The position numbers were made by a program, and so were the translations under genes. Source: CAYVUV01 sp964455095 (GTDB lineage Bacteria; Desulfobacterota; Binatia; HRBIN30; CADEER01). From it: a stretch of 32,997 nucleotides of DNA. How positions within the stretch are numbered: the stretch's first letter is position 1; each line of letters begins with the position of its first letter. Shown piece after piece: positions 1 through 8,238 of the stretch. The DNA is taken from assembly GCA_964455095.1 (NCBI GenBank), contig CAYVUV010000289.1, positions 1-32,997 of the forward strand. The letters run 5' to 3'. The notes beneath the pieces are model-generated. The model did no database searches. It was not told the origin of the DNA and worked only from the letters and a program-made list of their open reading frames with translations.

Positions 1-1091
1 AGCATGTTGATGCCGCGCGCGAACGGCGCCCGCCCCTCGGGGTCATGGCCGGAGCGCGGATCGTCGACGCGCCAGAGCGGCTCCCAGCAGCCGTGCTGTT
101 CGAGCAGCGCACGGGCCTGCTGGCGCGGTAGGTCGGTGAGCGCGCCGAAGTGGTTGCGCAGGCGCTCCAGGCACCAGACGCGGTACTGCGACGTGCGCAA
201 GTCTCGGTAGGTGGTGTCCTGCAGCGCGACGTCGAAGCGGCGGCGCTTCATCTTCCACGCCGCCGCGTTGGCGCACAAGTGCGGCAGGTACGCCGCCCCG
301 ACGTCGTCGAGGATCGGTCCCCAACTCTCCGGCACGCCGCTGGCCAGCGCCCCGCGCGTGCGGCTGGCGCGCGCGTTCCACACGCGCGCCACCCATTCCC
401 ACACGCCCGGCGCGACGCTGCGCATGATGGCCGCGGGCGTCGGGTCGAGCCCGAAGTGGCGGAACATCGAGGCAAAGAAACCGAAGTCAGCCAGCGTCGG
501 CCGTGCGCCGAGCAGGAACGGCTGGTCGGCGAGGACTGCTTCGAGCTGCGACAGGGTGCGCAGGTAGGTGCGCTCCACGTGCCCGCGGGTCTGCGCCGTG
601 ACGCCGTCGCCGCGCACGAAGCGGCGTTGCTGGCGCAGGCGGATCGCGAGGCGTTTCAGTGCGCCGGGCAGGGGCAGGTCGGGGATCATCTCGTCAACGA
701 TCTTGCGGCTGAGCAGCAGCGCGTCGCCGCGATAACTCCAGCGGTAGTGCATGGCCGGCCGCCACAACCACTCGTCGGCATAGTCCTCGAGCATTCGGCT
801 GACGAAACCCTGCAGCGGATCCGCCGGAATCACCGCTGGCTCCGGCCACTGCGTCTCGAGCCACGCGATGATCGGGGTGGTGTCGGTCATCCAGCGGCCG
901 TCGGGCAACTCCACCGCCGGCATCTGCGCCACGCCGGTCTGGCGGGGGACGACGCGCTCCCAATACTGGCGCGTCATCGCGACGCGCTCGTAGGGGATCT
1001 CCTTGTAGCGCAGGTATCCTTCGAGCTTGCCGGTGAAGTAGGAGACCTCGGCGCCGTAGACGCGCAGCGGGCCGGCGCCGCTGCTGTTCAT
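1..1091 (-). CDS. GST-like protein (large GST family), 3' end outside window
   Basis: The frame read leftwards from the ATG at 1091 is open to the window edge, giving about 363 residues without a stop. The start reads MNSSGAGPLRVYGAEVSYFT and then has a thioredoxin-fold N-domain typical of glutathione S-transferases, including the 'TDTTPIIAWLE' segment that usually holds the gamma-glutamyl site. A helical C-domain follows, with DEWLWRPAMHYRWSY near residue 120. The same DEW..xMHYRW block occurs in the proteins at 1480-2478 and 3208-4233, so the three are paralogues. At over 340 residues they are longer than classical GSTs (about 200-220). The ATG overlaps the stop of the upstream gene as TGATG, with GGAG just before, so translation is probably coupled. 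Substrate is unknown; glutathione conjugation or a related thiol reaction is inferred from the fold only. Confidence 0.85.
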   Translation of the reverse strand, partial: MNSSGAGPLRVYGAEVSYFTGKLEGYLRYKEIPYERVAMTRQYWERVVPRQTGVAQMPAVELPDGRWMTDTTPIIAWLETQWPEPAVIPADPLQGFVSRMLEDYADEWLWRPAMHYRWSYRGDALLLSRKIVDEMIPDLPLPGALKRLAIRLRQQRRFVRGDGVTAQTRGHVERTYLRTLSQLEAVLADQPFLLGARPTLADFGFFASMFRHFGLDPTPAAIMRSVAPGVWEWVARVWNARASRTRGALASGVPESWGPILDDVGAAYLPHLCANAAAWKMKRRRFDVALQDTTYRDLRTSQYRVWCLERLRNHFGALTDLPRQQARALLEQHGCWEPLWRVDDPRSGHDPEGRAPFARGINM

Positions 1092-1465
1092 CACGGCTCC
1101 GTTTGACGGGCCGAGGCGAGCAGCACGAGGCTGGCGGCGATCTCCACCACGATGAACAACGCCGCGAAGGCGGCGCCGTGCACGGCCCAGGCGACGATGC
1201 GGCACAGCGCCGCGCTGCCGAGCAACGCGGCCGGGAAGTAGAGCGCGCGCGCGTGGCCCGGACGGATCCCGGCCAGGATGCTGAGGCCGAGCGTCAGGAA
1301 GAAGGCGGCGAAGTCGCCGAACTGCGTGCTCCGCCCCAGGCCGTCGAGGACCGGCATGCCGAGGCCGGCGGCGGCGCGGCCTGGTACCACCAGCCAGCCG
1401 ACACCCTGCAGCGTGAAGCCGGCACCGAGCAGGATCGATACGAGTCGCAGTCTCGAACGCGTCAT
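1091..1465 (-). CDS. Small four-helix membrane protein
   Basis: A 124-residue protein with about four hydrophobic segments (roughly residues 7-28, 50-68, 74-97 and 99-118), a polar N-terminus (MTRSRLRLVS) and no catalytic motif. The central GDFAAFFLTLG segment is reminiscent of DUF4345-like small membrane proteins, but that assignment is tentative. The ATG at 1465 follows a strong ribosome site (GGAGGAGCG). The gene lies 14 bases after one GST-like gene and overlaps the next by one base (TGATG), so it is the middle gene of a three-gene minus-strand operon. Function unknown. Confidence 0.8.
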   Translation of the reverse strand: MTRSRLRLVSILLGAGFTLQGVGWLVVPGRAAAGLGMPVLDGLGRSTQFGDFAAFFLTLGLSILAGIRPGHARALYFPAALLGSAALCRIVAWAVHGAAFAALFIVVEIAASLVLLASARQTEP

Positions 1466-1479
1466 CGCTCCTCCGAGGC

Positions 1480-2478
1480 TCAGGCGCGCAAGCCGGCGAG
1501 ACAGCCGGCGCGGTCGAGGACCACATCCAGCCCGCGCTTGTCGGCCACGGCGGCGTACTTGTCGCGCAGCGCGCGCAGGGACTTGGCGTGGTACTTCTGC
1601 GGCTTCTGCGTCCACATGTGTCCGTCGAGCTCGACGCTGAGCTCGTCGCGACCGGCGCCGATCGCCGCTTCGTTGGCCACCGTCCACGGCATGAACAGCC
1701 GCCCGACGTGACGTTCGAGCAGCGGCATCAGTGTCGGCTCCAGGCTCGACCATGACTCGAACGCGCCCTCGGCGCGCGGCCAGAGCATGCGCTGGATCCA
1801 GGCCAGGACATGGTGTCCGCGCCCTTCGATGATCGCGCCGGGCGTCGGGTCGGTCCAGGCCTCGTACAACTGCGCCCACAGGCCGAGGTCGCCGAACGAC
1901 GGCCGCGCGCCGAAGAGATAGGGGCGGGTGGCCAGGTGCGTGTTCAGCCGGCCGATCGCGTCGCCAAAGGTCGCTTCGATCTGCGGCGCGTTCTGCGCGT
2001 TGGAACCGACGAACCACACCCGATCCACCATGCGCGCTTGTATCATCGCGGTCATCGCGGCGTGGCGCTCCTCGTCCGCCGCCGGCATCATCGCCCGCGC
2101 CAGCCGTCCGGCCGAGCTCAGCTGATCGACTTCGCGCGCCCAGCGGTAGTGGAACATCCACTTGTTGCCCCATTCGTCGCCGAACTCCTCGAGCAGCGCC
2201 GAGACGAACGCGGCGATGGCGTCCGGCGGGTGGATCGACGGCTCCGGGTGCAGCGCCTCGACGCGCTCGATGATCGGCGTCGAGTCCTGCAGCGCCGTCG
2301 CGTCCGGCGTGACGACCAGCGGCACGATCTGCAGCTTGGCGTGCTTCTGGTAGTCCGCCTCGGTGTCCGCGTTGCGGACGATCCAGCGGTGCGGGATGCC
2401 CTTGTAGCGGAAGTACGAGCGAACTTTGACCGAATAGGGGGACATCTCCGCCCCGTAGATGTCGTAGGTGCCGGCCAT
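1480..2478 (-). CDS. GST-like protein (large GST family)
   Basis: A 332-residue cytosolic protein. The N-terminal thioredoxin-like domain holds an SPYS.K motif (residues about 12-17), the usual place of the thiol-activating residue, and a 'DSTPIIERVE' segment matching the glutathione gamma-glutamyl contact region. A helical C-domain follows, with DEWGNKWMFHYRWA near residue 125. I start at the ATG at 2478, preceded by AAAGGA, rather than at upstream in-frame codons, because this start lines up with the paralogues. It is the first gene of a minus-strand operon with the 4-TM protein and the first GST-like gene. It is divergent from a TetR gene, with a palindrome in the shared 95-base intergenic region, so TetR control is likely. 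Substrate unknown. Confidence 0.88.
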   Translation of the reverse strand: MAGTYDIYGAEMSPYSVKVRSYFRYKGIPHRWIVRNADTEADYQKHAKLQIVPLVVTPDATALQDSTPIIERVEALHPEPSIHPPDAIAAFVSALLEEFGDEWGNKWMFHYRWAREVDQLSSAGRLARAMMPAADEERHAAMTAMIQARMVDRVWFVGSNAQNAPQIEATFGDAIGRLNTHLATRPYLFGARPSFGDLGLWAQLYEAWTDPTPGAIIEGRGHHVLAWIQRMLWPRAEGAFESWSSLEPTLMPLLERHVGRLFMPWTVANEAAIGAGRDELSVELDGHMWTQKPQKYHAKSLRALRDKYAAVADKRGLDVVLDRAGCLAGLRA

Positions 2479-2527
2479 TGTGACGTCCTTTCGTTGCCCG
2501 CGGCGTCGCGGTGTCAGTGCGGTACTG

Positions 2528-2554
2528 TTGACATAATGGCAGTCCATATGTCAA
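2528..2554. promoter_or_regulatory. Candidate TetR operator (TTGACATA-N11-TATGTCAA)
   Basis: Perfect 8-base inverted arms separated by 11 bases lie in the AT-richer gap between the divergent GST-like and TetR genes. TTGACA also resembles a -35 box on both strands, so a bound repressor would cover both promoters. The arrangement (divergent TetR gene plus palindrome) is the standard TetR autoregulation layout. That this TetR binds here is inference. Confidence 0.6.
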
Positions 2555-2573
2555 TTCATCGCCGCGCAGTCGG

Positions 2574-3194
2574 ATGATGGTCGAGAAGCAGAAGGGGCTG
2601 AGACAGCTCGCGCACCAGCCGGCGTCCGATGGCCGGGTGCGGCGTTCGCAGCGCAGCGGACAGGCGATCGTCGACGCGCTGATGGACCTGGTCGGCGAAG
2701 GCATCGCCGAGCCGACGGCGCAGCAGGTGGCGGCGCGCGCCCAGGTCGGCATTCGCACCGTGTTCCGGCGCTTCTCGGACATGGAGAGCTTGTTCGCGGA
2801 GATGGACGCGCGCCTGCAGGCGGCGGCCCTGCCGCTGCTGCGCGGCGGCGAGCCGCGGGGGACGATCGAGGAACGGGCACGCGCGCTGGTGCGCCAGCGG
2901 GTGGTCTTCTTCGAGCGCATCGCGCCGTACAAGCGCTCCGGAAATCTGAAGCGCTGGCGCTCGCCGTTTCTGCGCGCGCGGCACGCGGAGCTGGTGCGCG
3001 AGTTGCGGGCCATTCTGCTGCGCTGGTTCCCGGAGCTGCAGCGCGCGCCGGCGGTGATCATCGACGCGCTCGACCTCACCACGTCCTTCGAGGCCTGGGA
3101 CCGGTTGCGCAGCGAGCAGGGGCTCAGCAGCGCGCGGGCCCAGGCGGCGGTAGAGCGAGCGGTGCTCGCGCTGGTCAACGAGTTGCGCAGCTAG
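2574..3194 (+). CDS. TetR-family transcriptional regulator
   Basis: A 206-residue protein with an N-terminal helix-turn-helix (about residues 48-67: TAQQVAARAQVGIRTVFRRF), followed by the MESLFAEM helix seen just after the TetR recognition helix. The rest is a helical ligand/dimer domain with little conservation. Length is normal for the family. Two consecutive ATG codons (2574, 2577) are possible starts; neither has a strong ribosome site. It is divergent from the GST-like operon and sits 13 bases before a third GST-like gene, with which it probably forms an operon. Expected role: repressor of the flanking GST genes, released by a small hydrophobic ligand. Confidence 0.9.
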   Translation: MMVEKQKGLRQLAHQPASDGRVRRSQRSGQAIVDALMDLVGEGIAEPTAQQVAARAQVGIRTVFRRFSDMESLFAEMDARLQAAALPLLRGGEPRGTIEERARALVRQRVVFFERIAPYKRSGNLKRWRSPFLRARHAELVRELRAILLRWFPELQRAPAVIIDALDLTTSFEAWDRLRSEQGLSSARAQAAVERAVLALVNELRS

Positions 3195-3207
3195 AGCGGA
3201 GGGTGGA

Positions 3208-4233
3208 ATGACGGAGCAACCGTTGCGCATGGTCGGGGCCCCCGGGTCGCCTTACAGCCGCAAGCTGCGGGCCGTGCTGCGCTACCGGCGCATTCCCTAC
3301 GCCTGGATCAATCAGGGCGCGCCCGAGACGCGGGGGCTGCCGGCGCCGCGCGTGCAGCTGCTGCCGCAGCTTCTGCTCCCTGCGGCCGACGGCAGCATCG
3401 AGGCGCGCACCGATTCGACGCCGCTCATCCGCGAGCTGGAGCAGCGCTATGCCGGTCGCGCGGTGATTCCGCCCGCACCGGCGCTCGCATTCATCGACGC
3501 GCTGCTGGAGGACTACGCCGACGAGTGGCTCACCAAGGCGATGTTCCACTACCGCTGGGCCTTTGCCGCCGACGCGGCCAATGCCGCGGCGATTCTGCCG
3601 CGCTGGTTCCGCACCGACCAGCCCGAGGCCGATGCGGTGAGCAACGGCCGGATGTTCGCCGACCGCCAGGTCGGGCGCTTGGCGGTCGTCGGTTCGAACC
3701 CGATCACCGCGCCGGTCATCGAAGCGAGCTACGAGCGCCTGCTGCGCTTGCTCGATGCGCACCTGACCCAGTCGCGATTTCTCTTCGGCGGCCGCCCCGC
3801 GGCCGCGGACTTCGCCCTCTTCGGCCAGCTGACACAGCTGGTCGGGTTCGATCCGACACCCGCGGCGCTGGCGCACCAGATCGCGCCGCGCGTGGTGGCG
3901 TGGGTCGATGTCGTCGAAGACCTCTCGGGCCTGGAGCCCGAGGCGCAGGACTGGACAGCGCCTGCCGCGGTGCCCGAGACCCTGCGCGCGCTGTTGACCG
4001 AGGTCGGTCGCGTCTACGTGCCCTTCCTGCTCGCCAACGCCGCGGCGCTCGACAGCGGCGCGGCGGAGGTCGCGTGCACCATCGATGGTCGGCCGTGGAC
4101 GCAGCGTCCGTTCCCGTATCAAGGCAAGTGCCTGCGCTGGCTGCGCGAGGGCTACGCCGCGCTGCCCGGTGCGGAGCGCGCGGCGGTTGACGCAATGCTT
4201 GCTGGTACCGGTTGCGCGCGTCTGTTCGGCTGA
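3208..4233 (+). CDS. GST-like protein (large GST family)
   Basis: A 341-residue paralogue of the two GST-like genes on the opposite strand. The N-terminal thioredoxin-fold domain has GSPYSRKLRAVLRYRRIPY (about residues 12-30) and the DSTPLIRELE segment. The helical C-domain has DEWLTKAMFHYRWA near residue 110 and FLFGGRPAAADFALFGQL near 190, the latter resembling the conserved N-capping 'ADF' turn of GSTs. The start is supported by GGAGGG seven bases before the ATG. It is 13 bases after tetR and probably cotranscribed with it. Biochemical substrate cannot be told from sequence. Confidence 0.87.
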   Translation: MTEQPLRMVGAPGSPYSRKLRAVLRYRRIPYAWINQGAPETRGLPAPRVQLLPQLLLPAADGSIEARTDSTPLIRELEQRYAGRAVIPPAPALAFIDALLEDYADEWLTKAMFHYRWAFAADAANAAAILPRWFRTDQPEADAVSNGRMFADRQVGRLAVVGSNPITAPVIEASYERLLRLLDAHLTQSRFLFGGRPAAADFALFGQLTQLVGFDPTPAALAHQIAPRVVAWVDVVEDLSGLEPEAQDWTAPAAVPETLRALLTEVGRVYVPFLLANAAALDSGAAEVACTIDGRPWTQRPFPYQGKCLRWLREGYAALPGAERAAVDAMLAGTGCARLFG

Positions 4234-4270
4234 ACATCACGGTTCTTCCGTTCGGGAACGCGTCTGCTTT

Positions 4271-4427
4271 CCTCTCCCGGATGGGAGAGGATTAAGGTGA
4301 GGGGGATTCAATGCGCCGAAGGCCACAGATGAAGGTCCGCCTCGAACGTGCCGTCGAGGCCGGGGTGGCTTCGCCGGTCAGTTGTATCCCCCTCATCCTG
4401 TCCTTCTCCCATCCGGGAGAAGGGACC
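4271..4427. repeat. MITE-like palindromic repeat, copy A
   Basis: About 157 bases whose two ends are imperfect inverted repeats of each other (about 44 bases). Each end is itself a hairpin: CTCTCCC-GGAT-GGGAGAG at the left and CTTCTCCC-ATCC-GGGAGAAG at the right. A second copy in the opposite orientation lies at 28027-28185 and is roughly 90% identical by eye. No coding potential. It sits between the GST-like gene and the arylsulfatase and may act as a terminator or a non-autonomous mobile repeat. Weaker similarity continues a little beyond both ends (e.g. GATGCGTCG near 4435-4443). Confidence 0.8.
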
Positions 4428-4478
4428 TTGGCGCGATGCGTCGTCGGGCGCTCGTCGGGCAGTAGTTGAGGCAGGGCG

Positions 4479-6146
4479 ATGACGAAAACACGATGGGCCG
4501 TGCTGCTCCTGGCCCTGCTGGGTCTCGGTGTCGCGGGATGGCAGGCGTTCGGCTATCTGAAGCTGCACGGCCTCGGCTTGCTGTCGCGCATCATGGATCC
4601 GATCCAGCCGCCGCGCGAGGTGGTGTGGGACGCGGGGCCGAGCGCACCGGCGGCGGCGATTGGCGCGCGGCCGCCGAACATCGTGGTCATCGTCGCCGAC
4701 GACCTCGGCTACAACGATGTGACCTGGAACGGCGGCGGCGTCGCCGACGGCGCCGTGCCGACGCCGCACATCGATTCGATCGCGCGCGCCGGCGTGCAGT
4801 TCACCGCCGGCTACGCTGGCAACGCCACCTGCGCGCCGTCGCGCGCCGCCATCTTGACCGGACGCTACCCGACGCGCTTCGGCTTTGAGTTCACGCCGGC
4901 GCCGAAGATCTTCATGCGCCTGGTGGCGCGGATGACGCGCGACCAACCCGACGCGCAGCCGCCGATCTACCACGACGAGCGCGAGAAGGACGTGCCGTCG
5001 ATGGATCTGCAAGGCGTGCCGCCGGCGGAGATCACGCTCGCCGAGCTGCTGCGCGCCCAGGGGTACCACACGTTGGGGTTCGGCAAGTGGCATCTCGGCG
5101 AAGCGCCGCCACTGCGTCCGGAAGCGCAGGGGTTCGACGAGTACCTGGGCTTCTATCCCGGCGCGTCGATGTATCTCGACGCCGACGACCCGCGCGGCGT
5201 GAGCTCGGTGCAGGACTTCGATCCGATCGATACGTTTCTGTGGGCCAACCTGCCGTTCGCGGTGACCAAGAACGGCGGGCAACGTTTCCGGCCCACCGAG
5301 TACATGACCGACTACCTCGGCAACGAAGCGGCCAAGGCCATCGCGGCCAACCGCCATCGTCCCTTCTTCCTGTACTTCGCCCCCAACGCGCCGCATACGC
5401 CGCTGCAGGCGTTGCGCGCGGACTACGACGCGCTGCCGCAGATCGCGGACCACCGCCTGCGCGTCTACGCCGCGATGATTCGCGCCCTCGATCGCGCCGT
5501 CGGCCGCATCCTCGAGGCCTTGCAAGCGAACGGGCTGGAACAGAACACGTTGGTGTTCTTCACCAGCGACACCGGCGGGGCGAACTACATCGGCCTGCCC
5601 GACATCAACCGGCCCTATCGCGGCTGGAAGATGACCTTCTTCGAGGGCGGGATGCACACGCCGTTCTTCCTCAAGTGGCCGGCGGCGATTCCTGCCGGCA
5701 GGTCGTTCGCCGCGCCGGTGGCGCAGATCGACATCTTTCCGACCGCCGCGGCCGCCGCGGGCGCTCCGCTGCCGGCCGATCGCGTGATCGACGGCGTCGA
5801 CCTGATCCCGTTCCTGCGCGGCGCCGCGACCGGGCCGCCGCACCAGTCGCTGTTCTGGCGCTCGGGCGGGTACAAGGCGGTGCTCGCCGGCGGGTGGAAG
5901 TTGCAGGTTTCCGAGCGGCCGAAGCAGGACTGGCTCTTCCACCTCGACGAAGACCCCAACGAGCGCGTCAACCTGGCGGCGACGAACCCCGACAAGGTGC
6001 GCGAGCTGAAGGCGACGCTGGCCGCTCACGAGGCGGAGATGGTGCAGCCGGCCTGGCCGTCGCTGATCGAAGCGGCGATCGACATTGATCATCCCCTCGG
6101 CGTCCCCAGGCAGCCGAGCGACGAGTACGTGTACTGGGAGAACTAG
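4479..6146 (+). CDS. Arylsulfatase (sulfatase family, formylglycine type)
   Basis: A 555-residue sulfatase of the alkaline-phosphatase fold. An N-terminal hydrophobic segment (residues 6-20) should export or anchor it. PPNIVVIVADDLGYND (65-80) supplies the metal-binding Asp pair D74/D75. CAPSRAAILTGRYP (118-131) is the C-x-P-S-R sulfatase signature in which Cys118 is converted to formylglycine. GKWHLGE (202-208) holds the conserved Lys/His, and TSDTGG further on matches the usual TSDNGG metal site. Substrate unknown. No maturase is in the window, so the formylglycine-generating enzyme must be encoded elsewhere. It is isolated: a palindromic repeat lies upstream and the convergent OsmC gene is 22 bases downstream. 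Confidence 0.93.
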   Translation: MTKTRWAVLLLALLGLGVAGWQAFGYLKLHGLGLLSRIMDPIQPPREVVWDAGPSAPAAAIGARPPNIVVIVADDLGYNDVTWNGGGVADGAVPTPHIDSIARAGVQFTAGYAGNATCAPSRAAILTGRYPTRFGFEFTPAPKIFMRLVARMTRDQPDAQPPIYHDEREKDVPSMDLQGVPPAEITLAELLRAQGYHTLGFGKWHLGEAPPLRPEAQGFDEYLGFYPGASMYLDADDPRGVSSVQDFDPIDTFLWANLPFAVTKNGGQRFRPTEYMTDYLGNEAAKAIAANRHRPFFLYFAPNAPHTPLQALRADYDALPQIADHRLRVYAAMIRALDRAVGRILEALQANGLEQNTLVFFTSDTGGANYIGLPDINRPYRGWKMTFFEGGMHTPFFLKWPAAIPAGRSFAAPVAQIDIFPTAAAAAGAPLPADRVIDGVDLIPFLRGAATGPPHQSLFWRSGGYKAVLAGGWKLQVSERPKQDWLFHLDEDPNERVNLAATNPDKVRELKATLAAHEAEMVQPAWPSLIEAAIDIDHPLGVPRQPSDEYVYWEN

Positions 6147-6168
6147 ACAGCCGAGCGTTTCGGCGCGC

Positions 6169-6603
6169 TCACGCCACGACCACCTCCGCCGCCAGCGTTG
6201 GGACGAGCACCAGGGAGTTGGTGACCAGGCACGCCTTCTCCGCCTTCTCGAGCAGCCGCCGGGCGCGCTCGACGTCGCCGCCGGCGGGCAGCACGAGGCG
6301 AGCGTGCAAGTGCAGCTCGGTGAAGCAGGTGACGTTGTCGGCGCGGTCGAGCACGCCCTCGGCGCGGCACTCTATGTCGCGCCAGGCCAGCTTGGATCCC
6401 ACCGCCACGGCGCGGAAGGTCAGGATGAAACAATCCGCCGCCGCGGCGACGAGCAACGTCTCCGGCGACCAGTGCCCCTCCGGCCCGCCGAACTGCGGCG
6501 GCGCCGTCGTTACCAGACTGGGCAAGGTGTCCGCGCCGACGATCACGCTGCCCTCGACCTCACCCGTCGCGCGAGCGTTGTAGCGATGTGGATACGCTTG
6601 CAT
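6169..6603 (-). CDS. OsmC-family peroxiredoxin-like protein
   Basis: A 144-residue OsmC/Ohr-fold protein. The two family cysteines are visible: C58 in SPETLLVAAAADCF and C125 in EKACLVTNSL (the family norm is E..C.VSN.L). Such proteins reduce organic hydroperoxides with thiols in the cytoplasm. I prefer the ATG at 6603, which gives the usual short lead-in (MQAYPHRYNARATGEVEG); a GTG ten codons upstream (6633) is also open, and neither has a clear ribosome site. Convergent with the arylsulfatase. Distant homologues are often annotated only as 'OsmC family'. Confidence 0.87.
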   Translation of the reverse strand: MQAYPHRYNARATGEVEGSVIVGADTLPSLVTTAPPQFGGPEGHWSPETLLVAAAADCFILTFRAVAVGSKLAWRDIECRAEGVLDRADNVTCFTELHLHARLVLPAGGDVERARRLLEKAEKACLVTNSLVLVPTLAAEVVVA

Positions 6604-6629
6604 GCTCGGACGTTGGAGCAAGAAGAAAG

Positions 6630-6660
6630 CCACGGCTGACGCGCTCTGCTCAGCCCGTGG
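6630..6660. terminator. Hairpin between the two minus-strand genes
   Basis: CCACGGCTGA and TCAGCCCGTGG pair with one bulged base around an 11-base loop, in the 141-base gap after the secreted caspase-like gene and before the OsmC gene. There is no clear T-run, so it could be a rho-dependent or attenuating hairpin. Confidence 0.35.
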
Positions 6661-6744
6661 GGGGCGAGCGCAGGGCCGCCGTCCGTTCCTACCTTTGCGA
6701 GGACCCTCCCACTCCTTCTCGACTGTGAGTGGACGCGGTCGGCG

Positions 6745-8238
6745 CTAGCGCCCGGACGACGGCGCGGGGGAGGGGCCCCGGGTCTGCAGGAGCCAGCGGA
6801 CGCACGCGGCGACATGCGGCGACGGGTCGTGCCGGTAGGGGATCAACTGCGCCAGCACGTGGGGGTCGGTCGGCCGCAGCTGGGTGAGCGCGTAGGCGGC
6901 CCATTGGCGCTGGTAGATATCGGTGCTGCGCAGCGCCGGCAGCACGCGCGGGCTGATGCGCGGATCGGCCGGCGCCAGGCAGGCCAGCAGCCGCAGCCCA
7001 TGCGCGTCGGCGTAGATCGCTGCCGGGAGGTCGTCGGCGGTGAAGTCGTTGCGCAGCGGCTCGTACTTGATGATCTCGCACATGACGTCGACCGTTTCGG
7101 GCGTCAGCGGCCGGCGCAGGAGCTGCTCCGCGGCCTCGGCGGCGATGGCGTGCAGCTCGTCCCGATCGATCCAGCCGACCAGGGCGGCGAAATGCGCCAG
7201 CTCGAGCTGCAGGGCGGACGCGTCCAGGCGGTCGACGATCTCGAGCACGGCGTCGCGCGCGGCGTCGAGCGCCTGGATCTCCGCGAACACGGACTCTTCG
7301 ATCGGCCCGAAGCGCTCGGACGGATGGCGCGAGAGAAACACCTGCAGCGTCGGGATGAAGCGCAGCGCGTCGGGGCGGATGGCGAACCCGTAGGCGATCA
7401 GCAAGCGCTCGCGGAGCGGGCGCGACTCGTCGTACAGGGCGCAGATGTGATCGCGGTCTCGCGCTCCGGGCTCGTCGTCGGCCAGGCCGGTGGTTTCGGT
7501 GAGCGACGTGCCCTTGAACGCGGCGCGCAGCGCCGCGTTGCGCCCGCCGTCGTGTGCCAGGACCGCCGCGTAGTCGGGCGCGGTGTGCAGGTAGCGTTCC
7601 AGCATCGGGCCGGTGTATTCGGCCCGCGGCGCGACCGACGAGAAGCCGTAGATGCGCGGCACGCCGGCGAAGATCCGGCGCAGCGATTCGCGGAAGCTCG
7701 GTCCGAGGGCCCCGTAGCGCAGCTCGACGACGCGCTCCGCCAGGGTGCGCTCGAAGCCATGCTCGAGGAGCACGTGCAGATAGGCATCGGGCGTGCGGCT
7801 GTCCTGGTCCTTGGTCGCCAGGGTGTTGCAGGCGAGCAGGAACACCTCGCGCGCTTGCCGGAAGAGGCCGGCGCAGCGCGCCTGACACGACGCCTCTTCC
7901 ATGGCCTGCAGGCTCAGCGAACCGCCCTTGCCGAAGAAGTGTCCGGCAAACTCTCCCGACAGCACGACGAGGTCGCAGTGCAACTCGGGGCCGCAGGCAT
8001 TGAGGATCCACGCGCCCCCCGGCGCGCCGCTATCGGTGATCTGCGGCGATGGTCCCGGGGCGTGGATCTCGACGAGCTCGAAGCGGTCCGGGTCGAGGTG
8101 CGAACGGAAGACCTCCACCTCGTCGGGCTCGTTCAGTCCGACGAAGCAGGCTTGCAGGCGTTCCGAACGACCCGGTGCCGCGGCGACAGGCGCAGCCAGC
8201 GCGAGCGCGCCGATCAAGGCCGCGGCGAGGGCGGTCAC
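6745..8238 (-). CDS. Secreted protein of unknown function; possible caspase-like N-domain and helical repeats
   Basis: A 497-residue protein starting at GTG 8238, whose GTGA overlaps the stop of the CBS gene by four bases. Residues 1-21 form a signal peptide (LIGALALAAPVAAA). Residues 85-145 contain CDLVVLSGEFAGHFFGKGG and, 37 residues after H100, EVFLLACNTLATKD with C137. A strand ending in [AS]GH and a later strand ending in ACxT is the layout of caspase-like (clan CD/CHAT) catalytic His and Cys, so a divergent protease-like domain is possible but unproven. The C-terminal half is alpha-helical and HEAT-like (e.g. WAAYALTQLRPTDPHVLAQL). Several further Cys residues could form disulphides. 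I do not recognise a named family. Confidence 0.8.
   Translation of the reverse strand: MTALAAALIGALALAAPVAAAPGRSERLQACFVGLNEPDEVEVFRSHLDPDRFELVEIHAPGPSPQITDSGAPGGAWILNACGPELHCDLVVLSGEFAGHFFGKGGSLSLQAMEEASCQARCAGLFRQAREVFLLACNTLATKDQDSRTPDAYLHVLLEHGFERTLAERVVELRYGALGPSFRESLRRIFAGVPRIYGFSSVAPRAEYTGPMLERYLHTAPDYAAVLAHDGGRNAALRAAFKGTSLTETTGLADDEPGARDRDHICALYDESRPLRERLLIAYGFAIRPDALRFIPTLQVFLSRHPSERFGPIEESVFAEIQALDAARDAVLEIVDRLDASALQLELAHFAALVGWIDRDELHAIAAEAAEQLLRRPLTPETVDVMCEIIKYEPLRNDFTADDLPAAIYADAHGLRLLACLAPADPRISPRVLPALRSTDIYQRQWAAYALTQLRPTDPHVLAQLIPYRHDPSPHVAACVRWLLQTRGPSPAPSSGR

Noticed and set aside
2528..2559. TTGACA at 2528 as a complete sigma-70 promoter
   Set aside because: No convincing -10 box lies 16-18 bases away on either strand, so only the palindrome is reported.
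4308..6092. A 594-codon open frame on the minus strand
   Set aside because: Antisense to the arylsulfatase, and its C-terminal part translates the palindromic repeat.
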